Shown piece by piece: positions 1 to 10,822 of a stretch of DNA of 64,000 nt (position 1 is the stretch's first letter; each line of letters opens with the position of its first letter). Made by a program: the position numbers and the translations under genes. The notes beneath the pieces are model-generated. The model was not told the DNA's origin. It saw only the letters and a program-made list of their open reading frames with translations, and ran no database searches. This stretch comes from Euphorbia lathyris (taxonomy: Eukaryota; Streptophyta; Magnoliopsida; Malpighiales; Euphorbiaceae), in contig NC_088911.1 in assembly GCF_963576675.1 (NCBI RefSeq), forward strand, positions 29,124,501-29,188,500, read 5' to 3'.

Positions 1-341
1 ACGTATACATATTTTGCAGAAATTTGAAACATAAGTATGAAAAAGATGTCTTCTTATGCCATATATATCAGAATCGTATAACTATCAATAAAATCTATAT
101 ACTATTTTAACGATGTAATCTCTTTATGTAATATGTCTCACTCAATTGTTCACAATTGTTTCTGATTTGAGTATGAGTTGCAAATTGTTTAATCAAATGA
201 AAGATATCCTTTTTTTTGTATTGTTTTTTTAAGTTACTAAAAAAATAACAACCATGAGATATAACATTGCTAAATTATGTTGTAGCTAATATTAAATGAG
301 CAATGAAAAGGTACAACAAGTAAAGATTGACATTCGATGAA
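1..341. other. AT-rich 3' flank of the first transposase gene
   Basis: No coding region is supported here. The stretch is AT-rich and lies just beyond the stop codon of the minus-strand transposase, so it would include that gene's 3' UTR. I looked for an inverted match to sequence right of 5094 that could be a terminal inverted repeat and saw none. The element end may lie outside the window. Confidence 0.5.
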
Positions 342-2906
342 CTAATCAATATTGCTATCAGAGTTCTCTTCCAAATCGTCATCCTTAAATTTATGACAAT
401 TCCTTGAATCATGACCAGTCCGACCACACGTTTTACAATGGTTAGGAGTATTTCTTTTTCTTTTGGTCTGGCCTTTGTTTTGGGGTTTTGATGAAGAAGC
501 AACCTGCTTTGATTTCAGCGTAGTAGCCACGGTAGGTCGACCCCTTGGTTTGCTAACAGTGGAGTCCAAAACAGGATCATGAAACGTTCCTTCAGCATTT
601 TGACGATGTTGGGTCTCGTCCTCTGCGGGGTATTTGGACAATTCCACATTCAATGCAGATACAACTTGCATAGCCCTTTGAAAAGATTTGTCTGATTTTG
701 AAGCAAGGTATGAAGTTATACCACAATTCTTTGAAAGTGATCCGTACCTCAAATTTCTAGCTGATTCTGGATGAGGGTACTTTCTTTCCTCATGGTTGGT
801 TAAATAATCAAAATGTTTAGCATCTTTCAGCCAACGACGATTGACCAAACAATCAGGGAAATTCAGTATCTCCAAACTCTTCATAGATGCAAAAATATGT
901 CTGCATGGAATTCCTTTCATCTCAAATGAATAGCAATCGCATTGAATTGTTGCTCGATCATCGGAAATCGTAACCGTGCACTTTGCCACTTTACCCCCGA
1001 ATGGTTTTACATTACAAACAGCTTGATTCTCCTCACGGTCTATGATGGTAACATATTTTTCCGAGCGTTGCATCTCCCGCTTTATCCTTTTATAAATTTC
1101 CCTGGTGAAAATTGAAGAAACATCATCCTCCACACTTGGCATCGAAGTTTGGTTGGGCAATGTTTCGGTCATATTGGTTCTATAGTGCTCTTCCATCTCG
1201 TTGAAGTGTAACATTGACAGAGAAAACTCAAAGTATGTGAAAAACTTCCACAATGATACTTTGTTATCCAAGTCTTTTTTCAACAAAGAATTCATTGACT
1301 CGCATCGGCCCGTAGCTTTTGCACCGCCAAAATAATGACCACGAAGAAAAGTGTCTTCCCACTGCTTTCTAGTTGCATAATGTGCCTCTATCCATGCATT
1401 GGCTTCCAAATTGTATTCTTTTACCATCCCATTCCATTTAATCTCCCATTCGGCCTCTTCGTAGTATCTAGTGTGTTACAAAAAAATATAAACCGCGTTA
1501 TCAGTATTGAAACCAGTAATGAAATTAGTATCAAAGGGATCGTAAACTTAAAACCATAAATATAATTTTTTTACCTGAAAATAAACTTTCTAAAATCTGT
1601 ATTGAAACCTGAGGCTTTAATATGTGCAACTGCATTTTTCAATATGTGCCACGAGCAAATACGACGTGGAATTCCCGGCATTATAGCTTCTAGTGCTTTA
1701 CTCATTGATCTGCAACCGTCCGTTAGTACTGTTTTCGGCATCTTGACATCCATACACTCTAAAAATGTTTCCAATAGCCAAACATAATTTTCTGCTGTCT
1801 CATATTGGAGGAGTGCAGATCCAAACACACATGTCTTGTCATGATTGTTTGATCGAAGTAGAATAACCAATGGTTTTCCGTACCTGTAAGGAGTATTATG
1901 AATCAGATACAAAGAAGAGATCCAATAGTAAAAACTTATTAGATTTTATTGTAACTAAGAAGGGGTTTATGAAAACATACCTGTTAGTCTTGTAAGTAGC
2001 ATCAAAAGACAAACAATCGCCAAACAATTTGTAATCAATTTGGCAACTCCCGTCAGACCAGAATAAATTTCTTAGTCGTCTATCCTCATCTACCTCATAC
2101 TTGTAGAAAAACTTATCATCTGCTCCTTTTTTCGATTCAAGTAAACACATCGCTCTTTTTGTGTCGGTATCATCCAAATTTGAATTATCTTTTGCAATTG
2201 CCCTGTACAGGTCTTTTTTCAGGAATCCTAAATCTTTCCAATTACCATTTACTTCTACAAAGTAATTGTAACATTGAAATGTATTAATTCCAGCTCTCTT
2301 CATTGAAAATGCTTGCTCCTTAGTAGGATCATCTATTTTTCTATGAGACCTCAGAAATATTTTTTCGCTCGATACTGCTAGTTTGTGTGTATGGCTGGTA
2401 TTGAAGCATTTAACTATCCAATTTTTATTTACCTTATCGATATTAATTCTGAATTCCGCTGCACACATCAATCTTGTTACAGGACGTACTTCCCGAATCC
2501 TATTTTCTGTATTACAATATTTTGGTTCTCGTTTACCTTCGCACGAGCAAACCCAACTTCTAACAACTATATCATTGTTTTTGTCTTTCCTTTTTAACTT
2601 TTTCCTAACACTAAACCCCACCAGCTTTGCATATAACATATAAAAAGACTCAGCTTGTTCAACACTTACAAGTCTCTTGTTATCGAAGTCCGACAACTGT
2701 ATATCCATTGGATCTTTATTGATTTCCAGAAAATTGAGCAGGCTATTCCACTCTTCAATATCTGGTTCGATCCATTTTCCGTCCGCCCCTGTTTCTACAA
2801 CCAACTCATCTTCGTTGACATCGGTCGTCTCTTCCTCATGTCTTCCATCATTACTATTTTGGACATTGCGGTCTTCACAATCAGCATGCTGTTTTGAGCT
2901 CTCCAT
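342..2906 (-). CDS. FAR1-related MULE-type transposase, three exons, apparently intact
   Basis: The protein is a Mutator-superfamily transposase of the FHY3/FAR1 type, or a domesticated FAR1-RELATED factor; both act in the nucleus on DNA. Exons are 2906-1981, 1883-1575 and 1467-342, with introns 1884-1980 and 1468-1574. All junctions are GT..AG and in phase, giving 786 residues. In order the protein shows: an acidic N-terminus; a FAR1 zinc-binding domain (about residues 75-180); a DDE core with SFDATYKTNRY, a later TDG aspartate and CSWHILKN; a SWIM finger (CDC..CRH, spacing CxCx10CxH); and a C-terminal zinc knuckle CKTCGRTGHDSRNC. I see no stop or frameshift. The Ulp1 gene lies 735 bp upstream on the same strand, and Ulp1 genes are well-known partners of plant MULEs. 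A transposase still inside its element is likelier than a host factor, but no terminal repeats were found. Confidence 0.9.
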
Positions 2907-3640
2907 ATCCTTTCAACAATTGTATTTGAAATGAAATTTGTTGATAAAATGTTTACAGTAATCCAATTTACCATTTGTGTTTATTTTAAATTCAAATTTT
3001 CGCGAGCCCCAACGTTATTAATGGACAGTTGTGTCGACATTAATTACATATTGTAACCCCCCAAAACACCTCTAATATTAGTATATGTAGAACCATTTCA
3101 ATAATTTGAATTGGATGGGTTGGTTTGAGTTGTTTCAATTACAAGAGAGAGGTTGGGGTTTCGAACCCCCTGAATCTCATTTTATTTTTTGAGTCATTTA
3201 TATATATTTGAACGTATATTTTTAAAAAGAATATGAAATGTTAAATTGTGCTTTTATATAAAGACGACTTTTTAGAACGGTTTCTCTAATTTGCCTCCTA
3301 TTTATGCAAATAAACTAAATTAAGACATGCAAATTGATGTGGGTAAATTATTAATGTTATTAGTCTCACTAATATTTAATTAACATATTAAAAAGAACGG
3401 AGCGAGTCGTTACAATGTGTATGTTAAATATTTTTTATTTTCAAATAAGTGTATTTATTTTAACATAATTGAATTATTTAAGTAGTGGGGAAATAAGACT
3501 CGGCAATTTGTGATGCATTAAGAATAAATAGTAAAAAAAAACATATATCAAAACGATTCCAATTATACATACTACCAATTAATTCGCACGTTGTAATTCA
3601 TGCACAATAGCTTACAAAAAAACACAATAACAATTGTAAT
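2907..3640. other. Spacer between transposase and Ulp1 genes
   Basis: No gene is seen. It should hold the transposase promoter (minus strand) and the Ulp1 3' UTR. A tRNA-like T-arm phrase (GGTTTCGAACCCC, near 3154) and AAGACGACTTTTTAGAAC (from about 3262) echo elements that recur in the S segments further right, such as AAGACGACTTTTTAATTCC at about 6817. Confidence 0.5.
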
Positions 3641-5094
3641 TTAAATAAACGATTGTGCTTTTTCTAATAGTTCGGTTTTCCTCTTATTATAGTCCGACTT
3701 CGCAATCCACCAAGCTATTCGACATCTTTCTTTATTGGAGTTGAACTACAAAACAAACGGAAGAAAAATAGAATTAATAAAGTGTAGTGTATTTAAAAAA
3801 AATGAATTCTCAATGACTATTATAAATATTACCGGAAAAGTACTTGAATCAACCTGACAATGCTTGATCATAAATAAAATCACAAAAACTCCACAGTCGA
3901 AATTATTTGGTTGTCTAGGAACATTTCTTCCACGGACAATTGCAAAGCTAGCGAAGTTGTAATTTGCGGGTTTGCTTTTTAGTTGTTCCTTGAAGCCCAT
4001 GTCTAACGCGCGTAACTACATTTATTAATATACATTATTTCATAAGAAGATAATAATTGTTTTTTGAACTGAAGTAGTATTAAAAATCAAATAAAACTTA
4101 CAATTCCAACAATCAATGTCTTATGATATATTGGTGTGTCGGGACGAGCAAACGAGTCCCAAACTTCTACTACTCCCTTGTCAATCATAATCCGGGATAG
4201 AATGAAGTGATTTTTATGTAAAATAGGGATATAAATCTGATAGACGTCTTCTACATTAGAATTTATATAAGAATTATATACAAAATTTGAACTTATATCT
4301 ATGTAGGTGCTTACTTCATTGCACTCGTCAAGTAGACCCATGTAGCGCTCGAAATATCTCATACGTTCCCAAGATTTGGACAATGGTAGATTATGTTGAG
4401 GCAAGTGCTCTTTCTGTGTTTGGAGAAATATAAAAGGTTGGTACCAACAATGACATGTAAGTGTATCACAACAAAAATAATAATAAAAAAAGCCTACCGT
4501 AATTCTTGCTGGTAGATACCAGTTTATTTTACCACCATTTTTTGAGGTTGACCTTGCATGTTCTGTCAATATTGGTGACACCATTGTAACAACCTGTTAA
4601 TATGTAAAAAGATCAGCATCATATCTTTTATGCAATATTTTAGATATTTATTTACAAATAATACCTCAACTTCCAATTCTTCATTTGGTCCGAGAAAACG
4701 AAAATCAAACCGACTTAGTGAACAAATATCGGTTTGAGCTATAATTTCGCTGTATTAGATGAAATTAAACCTTTTTTAGAAAATCATAACAACTCCAATG
4801 ATTAATGTAAAAAGAAATTGCAAAAAGAGTTTTAAAATTATACCTGGAACTTGCATTTGAGAAGATGTATTCCAATAAAGGTATTTCTTTAGGAGATGTT
4901 TTGTGTTTTAAATTAAAATCTGAAAATGTCACAACTCTAGGAACTTCTGTCTGAAGTTTGTTGTTTACAGCTTCATTAGTAACTCCATCTATTTGAGAAT
5001 TACATCTTTTACGGTTAACTGTTGCTTTGATTCGCCTACTCGAAGGTGACACCCTCCTTTCAACTGAACTTTGCCATTTCTTGTCATTAGCCAT
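3641..5094 (-). CDS. Ulp1-like C48 cysteine protease, six exons, apparently intact
   Basis: Ulp1 proteases remove or process SUMO, and plant MULEs often carry such genes. Exons are 5094-4844, 4749-4665, 4593-4498, 4413-4102, 4015-3833 and 3745-3641. All introns are GT..AG and phases agree, giving 343 residues. The C-terminal protease domain shows the expected order: His in HKNHFILSR, Asp in VEVWDSFARP, Gln in VPRQPNN, and the nucleophile Cys in NFDCGVFVI. The last exon ends in a basic tail (WWIAKSDYNKRK). The N-terminal third is basic and unrecognised. There is no DUF1985 domain, unlike many MULE Ulp1 proteins. It lies on the same strand as the FAR1-type transposase and ends 735 bp upstream of its start. 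A host Ulp1 gene is possible, but transposon cargo is likelier given its setting. Confidence 0.85.
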
Positions 5095-5697
5095 TTTCGA
5101 ATTCTTACAAATAGGTATGTATGGATTATGTGGATGAATAGGTATGTATCTATATGTTTTGGTATTGTATATGGTTTGATTCCTTGTTATTTTAAAAATA
5201 AGAAAGTTTTAATTGCTAAAGTATTGATTGAATAAAAAAATGCACAACTTCCTATATATGAGTTATTTACAGCCTTTTTTTTAATGTGACTCTTCGTTTT
5301 TCTTGGTTACATTTAGGCAAAAAATCGAATAGTATTTGAAAGTTGGTGGTTAATTTCACAATTATGATAAATGGAGTACATCCTTATAAATTTTCACATT
5401 TACCAATAAGAAAGCGTCTTCGAATTTATATTTATGGCACCACATAAAAAAACTGCACTCATAAAAGTATGTTCGGTCAAATTAAAAGATAATATTAGGA
5501 AAAAAAAGATTTGATAAACAAGCGACTCAAACATGTGATCTGACGCTTAGAATTGGTATGTATTAACAGCTGAACTGGGAACAATTATTGTCTAGGTTGC
5601 ATTTAAGAAGTATAACATAAGATACACGAGTACATCTAAAACAGAATTACAACAAAATAATGGAATTAAGTTTAAGATAATATATATATTTTTTTAA
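5095..5697. other. Non-coding, AT-rich upstream region
   Basis: This lies upstream of the Ulp1 gene and before the first satellite block. No ORF with family features is present. It must contain the Ulp1 promoter, but I can point to no convincing TATA box. Confidence 0.45.
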
Positions 5698-6055
5698 TTT
5701 TGAGGTCATGAAACCTTATCGTAACCTAACACCGTCGTACTTAACGTATCTTTGTGTGAATAATTAAGTAATAGTCATGATCTCCATACAAAAGTCCCTA
5801 GGGTTTCTCAGCTCGTTATTCGGACGATTGTGTTCTATATTTATTTTATCAATCATTTATCTAATAATATATATTTTATTTTAATTTTGAGGTCATGAAA
5901 CCGTATCGTAACCTAACACCGTCGTACTTAACGTATCTTTTTGTGAATAATTAAGTAATAATCATGATCTCAATACAAAAGTCCCTAGGATTTCTCAGCT
6001 TGTTAATTGAACGATTGTGTTCTATATTCTACATTTATCAAACATTTTTTGTATC
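5698..6055. repeat. Satellite block 1 (two monomers)
   Basis: Two tandem copies of a monomer of about 187 bp that begins GAGGTCATGAAACC, continues with CTAACACCGTCGTACTTAAC and TCCCTAGG, and ends with GAACGATTGTGTTCTATA-like sequence. This is the shortest of three blocks made of the same monomer family. Confidence 0.9.
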
Positions 6056-6944
6056 ATGATTTATAAAAAAAAATTAATTGGAATTTAATCACTGTGAATG
6101 TAAAAAATAATCAAATGTATATTGTCCCCTCCTCATATTCAAAGTTAAAAAAATAAATCTAAAAAATATTAAGTCAAAGAGCTAGCATAGTTGGAGGAAA
6201 ACATAATTATAGTAGTAGTATTTTATTTAGGTTTTCTTAGCTTGATTTGTTAATCAATTAGTGTTACTATTAATTAATTGCTCCCTTACTTCAAAATTCG
6301 AATGCATTAATTTCACAAATACATTAAATGCAAATCAGAACGCATCCATATGAAACGTGTTCATTAATTCATAAAGGAAGACGTCTTATACTAAAGAGTA
6401 AAATAATATAAGTGAACTTAGGAGAAAAAAATTGCCAACAAGGGGACTCGAAACAGTGACCCAAGGATTCATGAGGACATGTTATACCAACAAATCTACG
6501 ATTAATGACTATCGTAAAAAATAGCGTGGTATATAACAAGAAAAACCTTCATACGTACACTCACAAATATATGGAGATTGTTTCAATTGCAATTAATGTT
6601 CAAATCTTTTTTATTTCTATTAATATTTATTATTTCGGCATATGGAAAAAGTTGCATACATTTTGACAGTATGGTTGTTCAAATTTAATTAAAATAAAAA
6701 TTTATAAAATTTGCTGAAAAGGGGAATTAAACACATGACCTTAAGATTCAAGGGGAGTCACTATACCATCAGGACAATGAGCTATTTCTGTTTATGCTTA
6801 CACCGATTTATCTAAGACGACTTTTTAATTCCTTTTGTTTTAATAATATTTTCTTTATTTCATGTGCAATTAAGGTCTTATTGCCTTCTATATTAAAAAA
6901 AGGTTTTATTGCCTTGCGTAGGCTTAAATAACGTACCATAACGT
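6056..6944. repeat. S segment, copy 1
   Basis: First copy of a roughly 0.8-0.9 kb segment that separates the satellite blocks. Landmarks in order are TTCACAAATACATTAAATGC (from 6312), the palindrome AAGACGTCTT (6378-6387), two minus-strand tRNA-like stretches (about 6449-6520 and 6715-6790), a TATATAAC box near 6530 and a 30-codon ORF between the two tRNA-like stretches. Near-identical copies occur at 16766-17580 and, split by a CACTA element, at 8986-9402 plus 13222-13494. Confidence 0.85.
6596..6688 (+). CDS. Possible 30-residue secreted-type micropeptide in S copy 1
   Basis: The ORF begins MFKSFLFLLIFIISAYGKS and ends with MVVQI. A hydrophobic core followed by AYG-KS resembles a signal peptide with very little mature sequence. 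A TATATAAC box lies about 65 bp upstream of the ATG. The S copy at 17264-17356 keeps the same frame with two residue changes. The S2 copy has lost two T's in the poly-T run and is frameshifted. Low-complexity AT-rich DNA produces such ORFs by chance and the copies are recent duplicates, so coding status is doubtful. Confidence 0.2.
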   Translation: MFKSFLFLLIFIISAYGKSCIHFDSMVVQI

Positions 6945-8985
6945 GAATAATTAAGTAATAATCACGATATCCATATAATAATATAGTTTTTTTTAACTTT
7001 TATTTGAAGTCATGAAACCTTATCGTAATAATCAAGTAATAATCACTAGCTCCATAAAAAACTCCCTAGGGTTTCTCAGCTCGTTAATTAAACGATTATG
7101 TTCTATATTCATCTAATAATATTTTTATTTTAATTTTGAGGTCATGAAACCTTATCGTAACCTAACACCATCGGGCTTGACATATTTTGGTCTGACTAAT
7201 TAAGTAATAATCACGATATCCATACAAAACTCCCTAGGGTTTCTTAGATCGTTATTCGAACGATTGTGTTCTATATTTATTTTATCAATCATTTATGTAA
7301 TAATATATATTTTTTTAATATCGAGGTCATGAAACCTTATCGTAACCTAACACCGTTGTACTTAACGTATCTTTGTTTGAATAATTAAGTAATAATCACG
7401 ATCTACATACAAAAGTCCCTAGGGTTTCTCAGCTCATTATTCGAACGATTGTGTTCTATATCCATATAATAATATAGTTTTTTTAACTTTTATTTGAAGT
7501 CATGAAACCTTATCATAATAATCAAGTAATAATTAAGTAATAATCACTAGCTCCATAAAAAAACTCCCTAGGGTTTCTCAGCTCGTTAATTAAACGATTA
7601 TGTTCTATATTCATCTAACAATATTTTTATTTTTATTTTGAGGTCATGAAACCTTATCGTAACCTAACACCATCGGGCTTGACATATCTTGGTCTGACTA
7701 ATTAAGTAATAATCACGATATCCATACAAAACTCCCTAGGGTTTCTCAGATCGTTATTCGAACGATTGTGTTCTATATTTATTTTATCAATCATTTATCT
7801 AATAATATTTTTTTTAATATCGAGGTCATGAAACCTTATCGTAACCTAACACCGTCGTACTTAACGTATCTTTGTTTGAATAATTAAGTAATAATCACGA
7901 TCTACATACAAAAGTCCCTAGGGTTTCTCAGCTCATTATTCGAACGATTGTGTTCTATATCCATATAATAATATAGTTTTTTTTAACTTTTATTTGAAGT
8001 CATGAAACCTTATCGTAATAATCAAGTAATAATCAAGTAATAATCACTAGCTCCATAAAAAAACTCCCTAGGGTTTCTCAGCTCGTTAATTAAACGATTA
8101 TGTTCTATATTCATCTAACAATATTTTTATTTTAATTTTGAGGTCATGAAACCTTATCGTAACCTAACACCATCGGGCTTGACATATCTTGGTCTGACTA
8201 ATTAAGTAATAATCACGATATCCATACAAAACTCCCTAGGGTTTCTCAGATCGTTATTCGAACGATTGTGTTCTATATTTATTTTATCAATCATTTATCT
8301 AATAATATTTTTTTTTAATATCGAGGTCACGAAACCTTATCGTAACCTAACACCGTCGTACTTAACGTATCTTTGTTTGAATAATTAAGTAATAATCACG
8401 ATCTACATACAAAAGTCCCTAGGGTTTCTCAGCTCATTATTCGAACGATTGTGTTCTATATCCATATAATAACATAGTTTTTTTAACTTTTATTTGAAGT
8501 CATGAAACCTTATCGTAATAATCAAGTAATAATTAAGTAATAATCACTAGCTCCATAAAAAACTCCCTATGGTTTCTCAGCTCGTTAATTAAACGATTAT
8601 GTTCTATATTCATCTAATAATATTTTTATTTTTATTTTGAGGTCATGAAACCTTATCGTAACCTAACACCATCGGGCTTGACATATCTTGGTCTGACTAA
8701 TTAAGTAATAATCACAATATCCATACAAAACTCCCTAGGGTTTCTCAGATCGTTATTCGAACGATTATGTTCTATATTCATCTAATAATATTTTTATTTT
8801 AATTTTGAGGTCACGAAACCTTATCGTAACCTAAAACCGTTTGACGTAATTAATTAATAATCATGATCTACATACAAAAGTCATTATGGTTTCTCAGCTC
8901 GTTATTTGAATGATTATGTTCTGTAATTATTTTCTCAATGCTTTTGTTTAATAATATTTTATTTAACATAATAATTATAATAACA
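6945..8985. repeat. Satellite block 2, about 500-bp higher-order repeat
   Basis: Tandem array with a higher-order period near 500 bp. Matching GAGGTCATGAAACC or GAGGTCACGAAACC starts occur at about 7323, 7822 and 8323. Each period holds three diverged monomers: one with ACACCGTCGTACTTAACG, a shorter one starting GAAGTCATGAAACC with a TAATAATCAAGTAATAA run, and one with CCATCGGGCTTGACATATC. Monomers share CCTAGGGTTTCTCAG and an ACGATTRTGTTCTATAT end. No coding potential is seen. Confidence 0.92.
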
Positions 8986-9402
8986 ATTTATAAATCATAA
9001 GGGTTTTTTTTAACTTATAAATATAAATTAATTGGTGTGAATAATTGCTCACTTACCTCAATTTCGAATTCACATTATATATAAAAATATACTGCTTGGA
9101 TTTCAGAAATACATTTAATGCAACATGGATCGCATTTACATTTATAACTGGAAAACTAAAACACATATGAAGGCGTCTTCTAATTGGCGAACGCTTACCA
9201 TATTAAATTAGCAATTCATTTATTTTAACGCCACATTAATGACATTCATAAATAGCGCGGTATATAACAAGGAAAACCTTCATACGTACACTCACAAATA
9301 TATTAGATTGTTTCAATTGCAATTAATGTTCAAATCTTTTTTTTACTATTAATATTTATTATTTCGGCATATGGAAAAAGTTGCATACATTTTGACATTA
9401 TG
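8986..9402. repeat. S segment, copy 2, left part
   Basis: Left part of a diverged S copy. It keeps the TTCAGAAATACATTTAATGC motif (from 9102), a GAAGGCGTCTTC variant of the palindrome (9169-9180) and the GGTATATAACAAG box. It is cut at 9402 by the CACTA element and resumes at 13222. Confidence 0.85.
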
Positions 9403-9419
9403 CACTACAAAAAATTCAT

Positions 9420-9900
9420 GTTATTGTGACTAATTGTATTATAACCAAAGTAAGTTCGTCACAATAAACATGGTTATTATGACAAAATAAAATATTTGTC
9501 ACAATAAACAAACAAGCTACATGAGATTGTGATGAAATACTTTTTTTGACAAAATTTTGTCACTGTACGAATATATATTGTGACCAAATTCGATTTGTCA
9601 CAGTAGTTTGTAGCAATATATATGCTCGGAAAATTTGGTGCAAAATTAAGCATATACGGAGACAATTATTTAGTCGCAGCAAAGCTACTTTACTGTGACC
9701 AATAGTTTTGTTACAATAACATACTTCTGCAATTTTGAGTTTTGTCGCAATATTGGTAATTAGGGCAACAAACGGTATTCGCCACAATAGATTTTGAAAT
9801 TATAACTAAATATTTATTATGACCATTTTTTGTTATAATAAAATGATTTTGTTGTAACAAAAGTCTATTTTGTCTCCATAACAAATAAAATAATTTGGAG
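9420..9900. repeat. CACTA left subterminal repeats
   Basis: Short repeats of TTGTGAC, TTGTCAC and degenerate forms occur every 20-40 bp in both orientations. In En/Spm elements such arrays bind the TnpA-type protein and are needed for transposition. Binding here is inferred from position and density. Confidence 0.75.
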
Positions 9901-9973
9901 GGATATTTTGACGCCAATTTTATGTTTTCAGACTCTTGGTTTTCTTCTCTAATTTTTTAATTTTTTAATTAAA

Positions 9974-10545
9974 GGGTTAAGGTGCAAAAATACCCCTAAC
10001 GCTTTGGATCAAGAGCAATTTTACCCCTAACGTCTAAAATGGTGTAATTTTACCCCTAACTTTTGTAATCAAGAGCAATTTTACCCCTAACGTTGATACA
10101 TTGGGTCAATTTCAGAAATAATTCATCAAACTGTTTTCTCGGTCATGAGTCTTATCATCTACACTTCACATGTGTGCCATTTTATCAGTAACAAATCATA
10201 AACATATGTTTCGATGCGAAAAAAATAATAAAAAAATATACTGTCTTTTGTACGAATTAGACAAAAAAATTTAAAAAATTCACCGAATTTATAAATATTA
10301 ATCTCCAATTCTATTATTAAATTACAAAAAACATGAACCCTTTTTTTAGAATGAATTGATATGCAATTGGTACAAAATAATGAACAAAAAAATATATGTG
10401 TTTTATAATAGTGTCTGAAATTGACCCAAATTACCAACGTTAGGGGTAAAATTGCTCTTAGCTACAAACGTTATGGGCAAAATTGCACCATTTTAGACGT
10501 TAGGGGTAAAATTGCTCCTGGCCCAAAACGTTAGGGGTATTTTGG
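9974..10545. mobile_element. Mutator-type MITE inside the CACTA, 3' end lost
   Basis: It begins GGGTTAAGGTGCAAAAATAC and is homologous along its length to the complete copy at 40943-41533. The right inverted repeat runs through ACGTTAGGGGTATTTT and then changes to GGGACCGATGC, so the last dozen or so bases and any right target duplication are gone. It is non-coding. Confidence 0.85.
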
Positions 10546-10646
10546 GACCGATGCAAATGTCACGACATTTAGTATTTGCATGGGTCTCTTAACAAAACGG
10601 GCCGATGCAAATATCTATTGATTATTTGCATCGGTCCTTAATGTTA
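10546..10646. repeat. Small inverted repeat GGACCGATGCAAAT
   Basis: GGACCGATGCAAAT near the left end is mirrored by ATTTGCATCGGTCC near 10645, with further ATTTGCAT/ATGCAAAT copies between. The 100-bp hairpin abuts the truncated MITE and lies just upstream of the gene remnant in the CACTA. Its role is unknown; it could be a further MITE or promoter elements. Confidence 0.55.
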
Positions 10647-10822
10647 TAAAATTAAAAAATTAATAAAACAAGAGGGGGTATTTTGTAATTAATTAGGGTC
10701 AATCTATAAATACTAAAAGTTAAAGTATAAATTTGTATGTTAGGGTTACTATTCCTCATCTGCAGCCGACCTTCTCATCTTCTCCTTCTTTCTCAAATCC
10801 CTGCCTCCGTCTACTATCGACC

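Noticed and set aside
4239..4252. AGACGTCT as another copy of the regulatory palindrome
   Set aside because: It lies in the coding sequence of the Ulp1 gene (codons for EDVY) and lacks the neighbouring motif, so it is likely coincidence.
4250..4315. An extra intron in the Ulp1 gene
   Set aside because: GT and AG signals exist, but removing this stretch breaks the phase, while reading through keeps one open frame.
6715..6790. Functional tRNA gene on the minus strand
   Set aside because: The T-arm and part of the D-arm are recognisable, but the acceptor stem does not pair and the anticodon arm is imperfect, so I call it tRNA-like only.
9420..9900. CRISPR-like spacing of short GTCACAA repeats
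   Set aside because: The repeats are degenerate, occur in both orientations and lie beside CACTA termini in plant DNA; they are subterminal transposase sites and not a CRISPR array.
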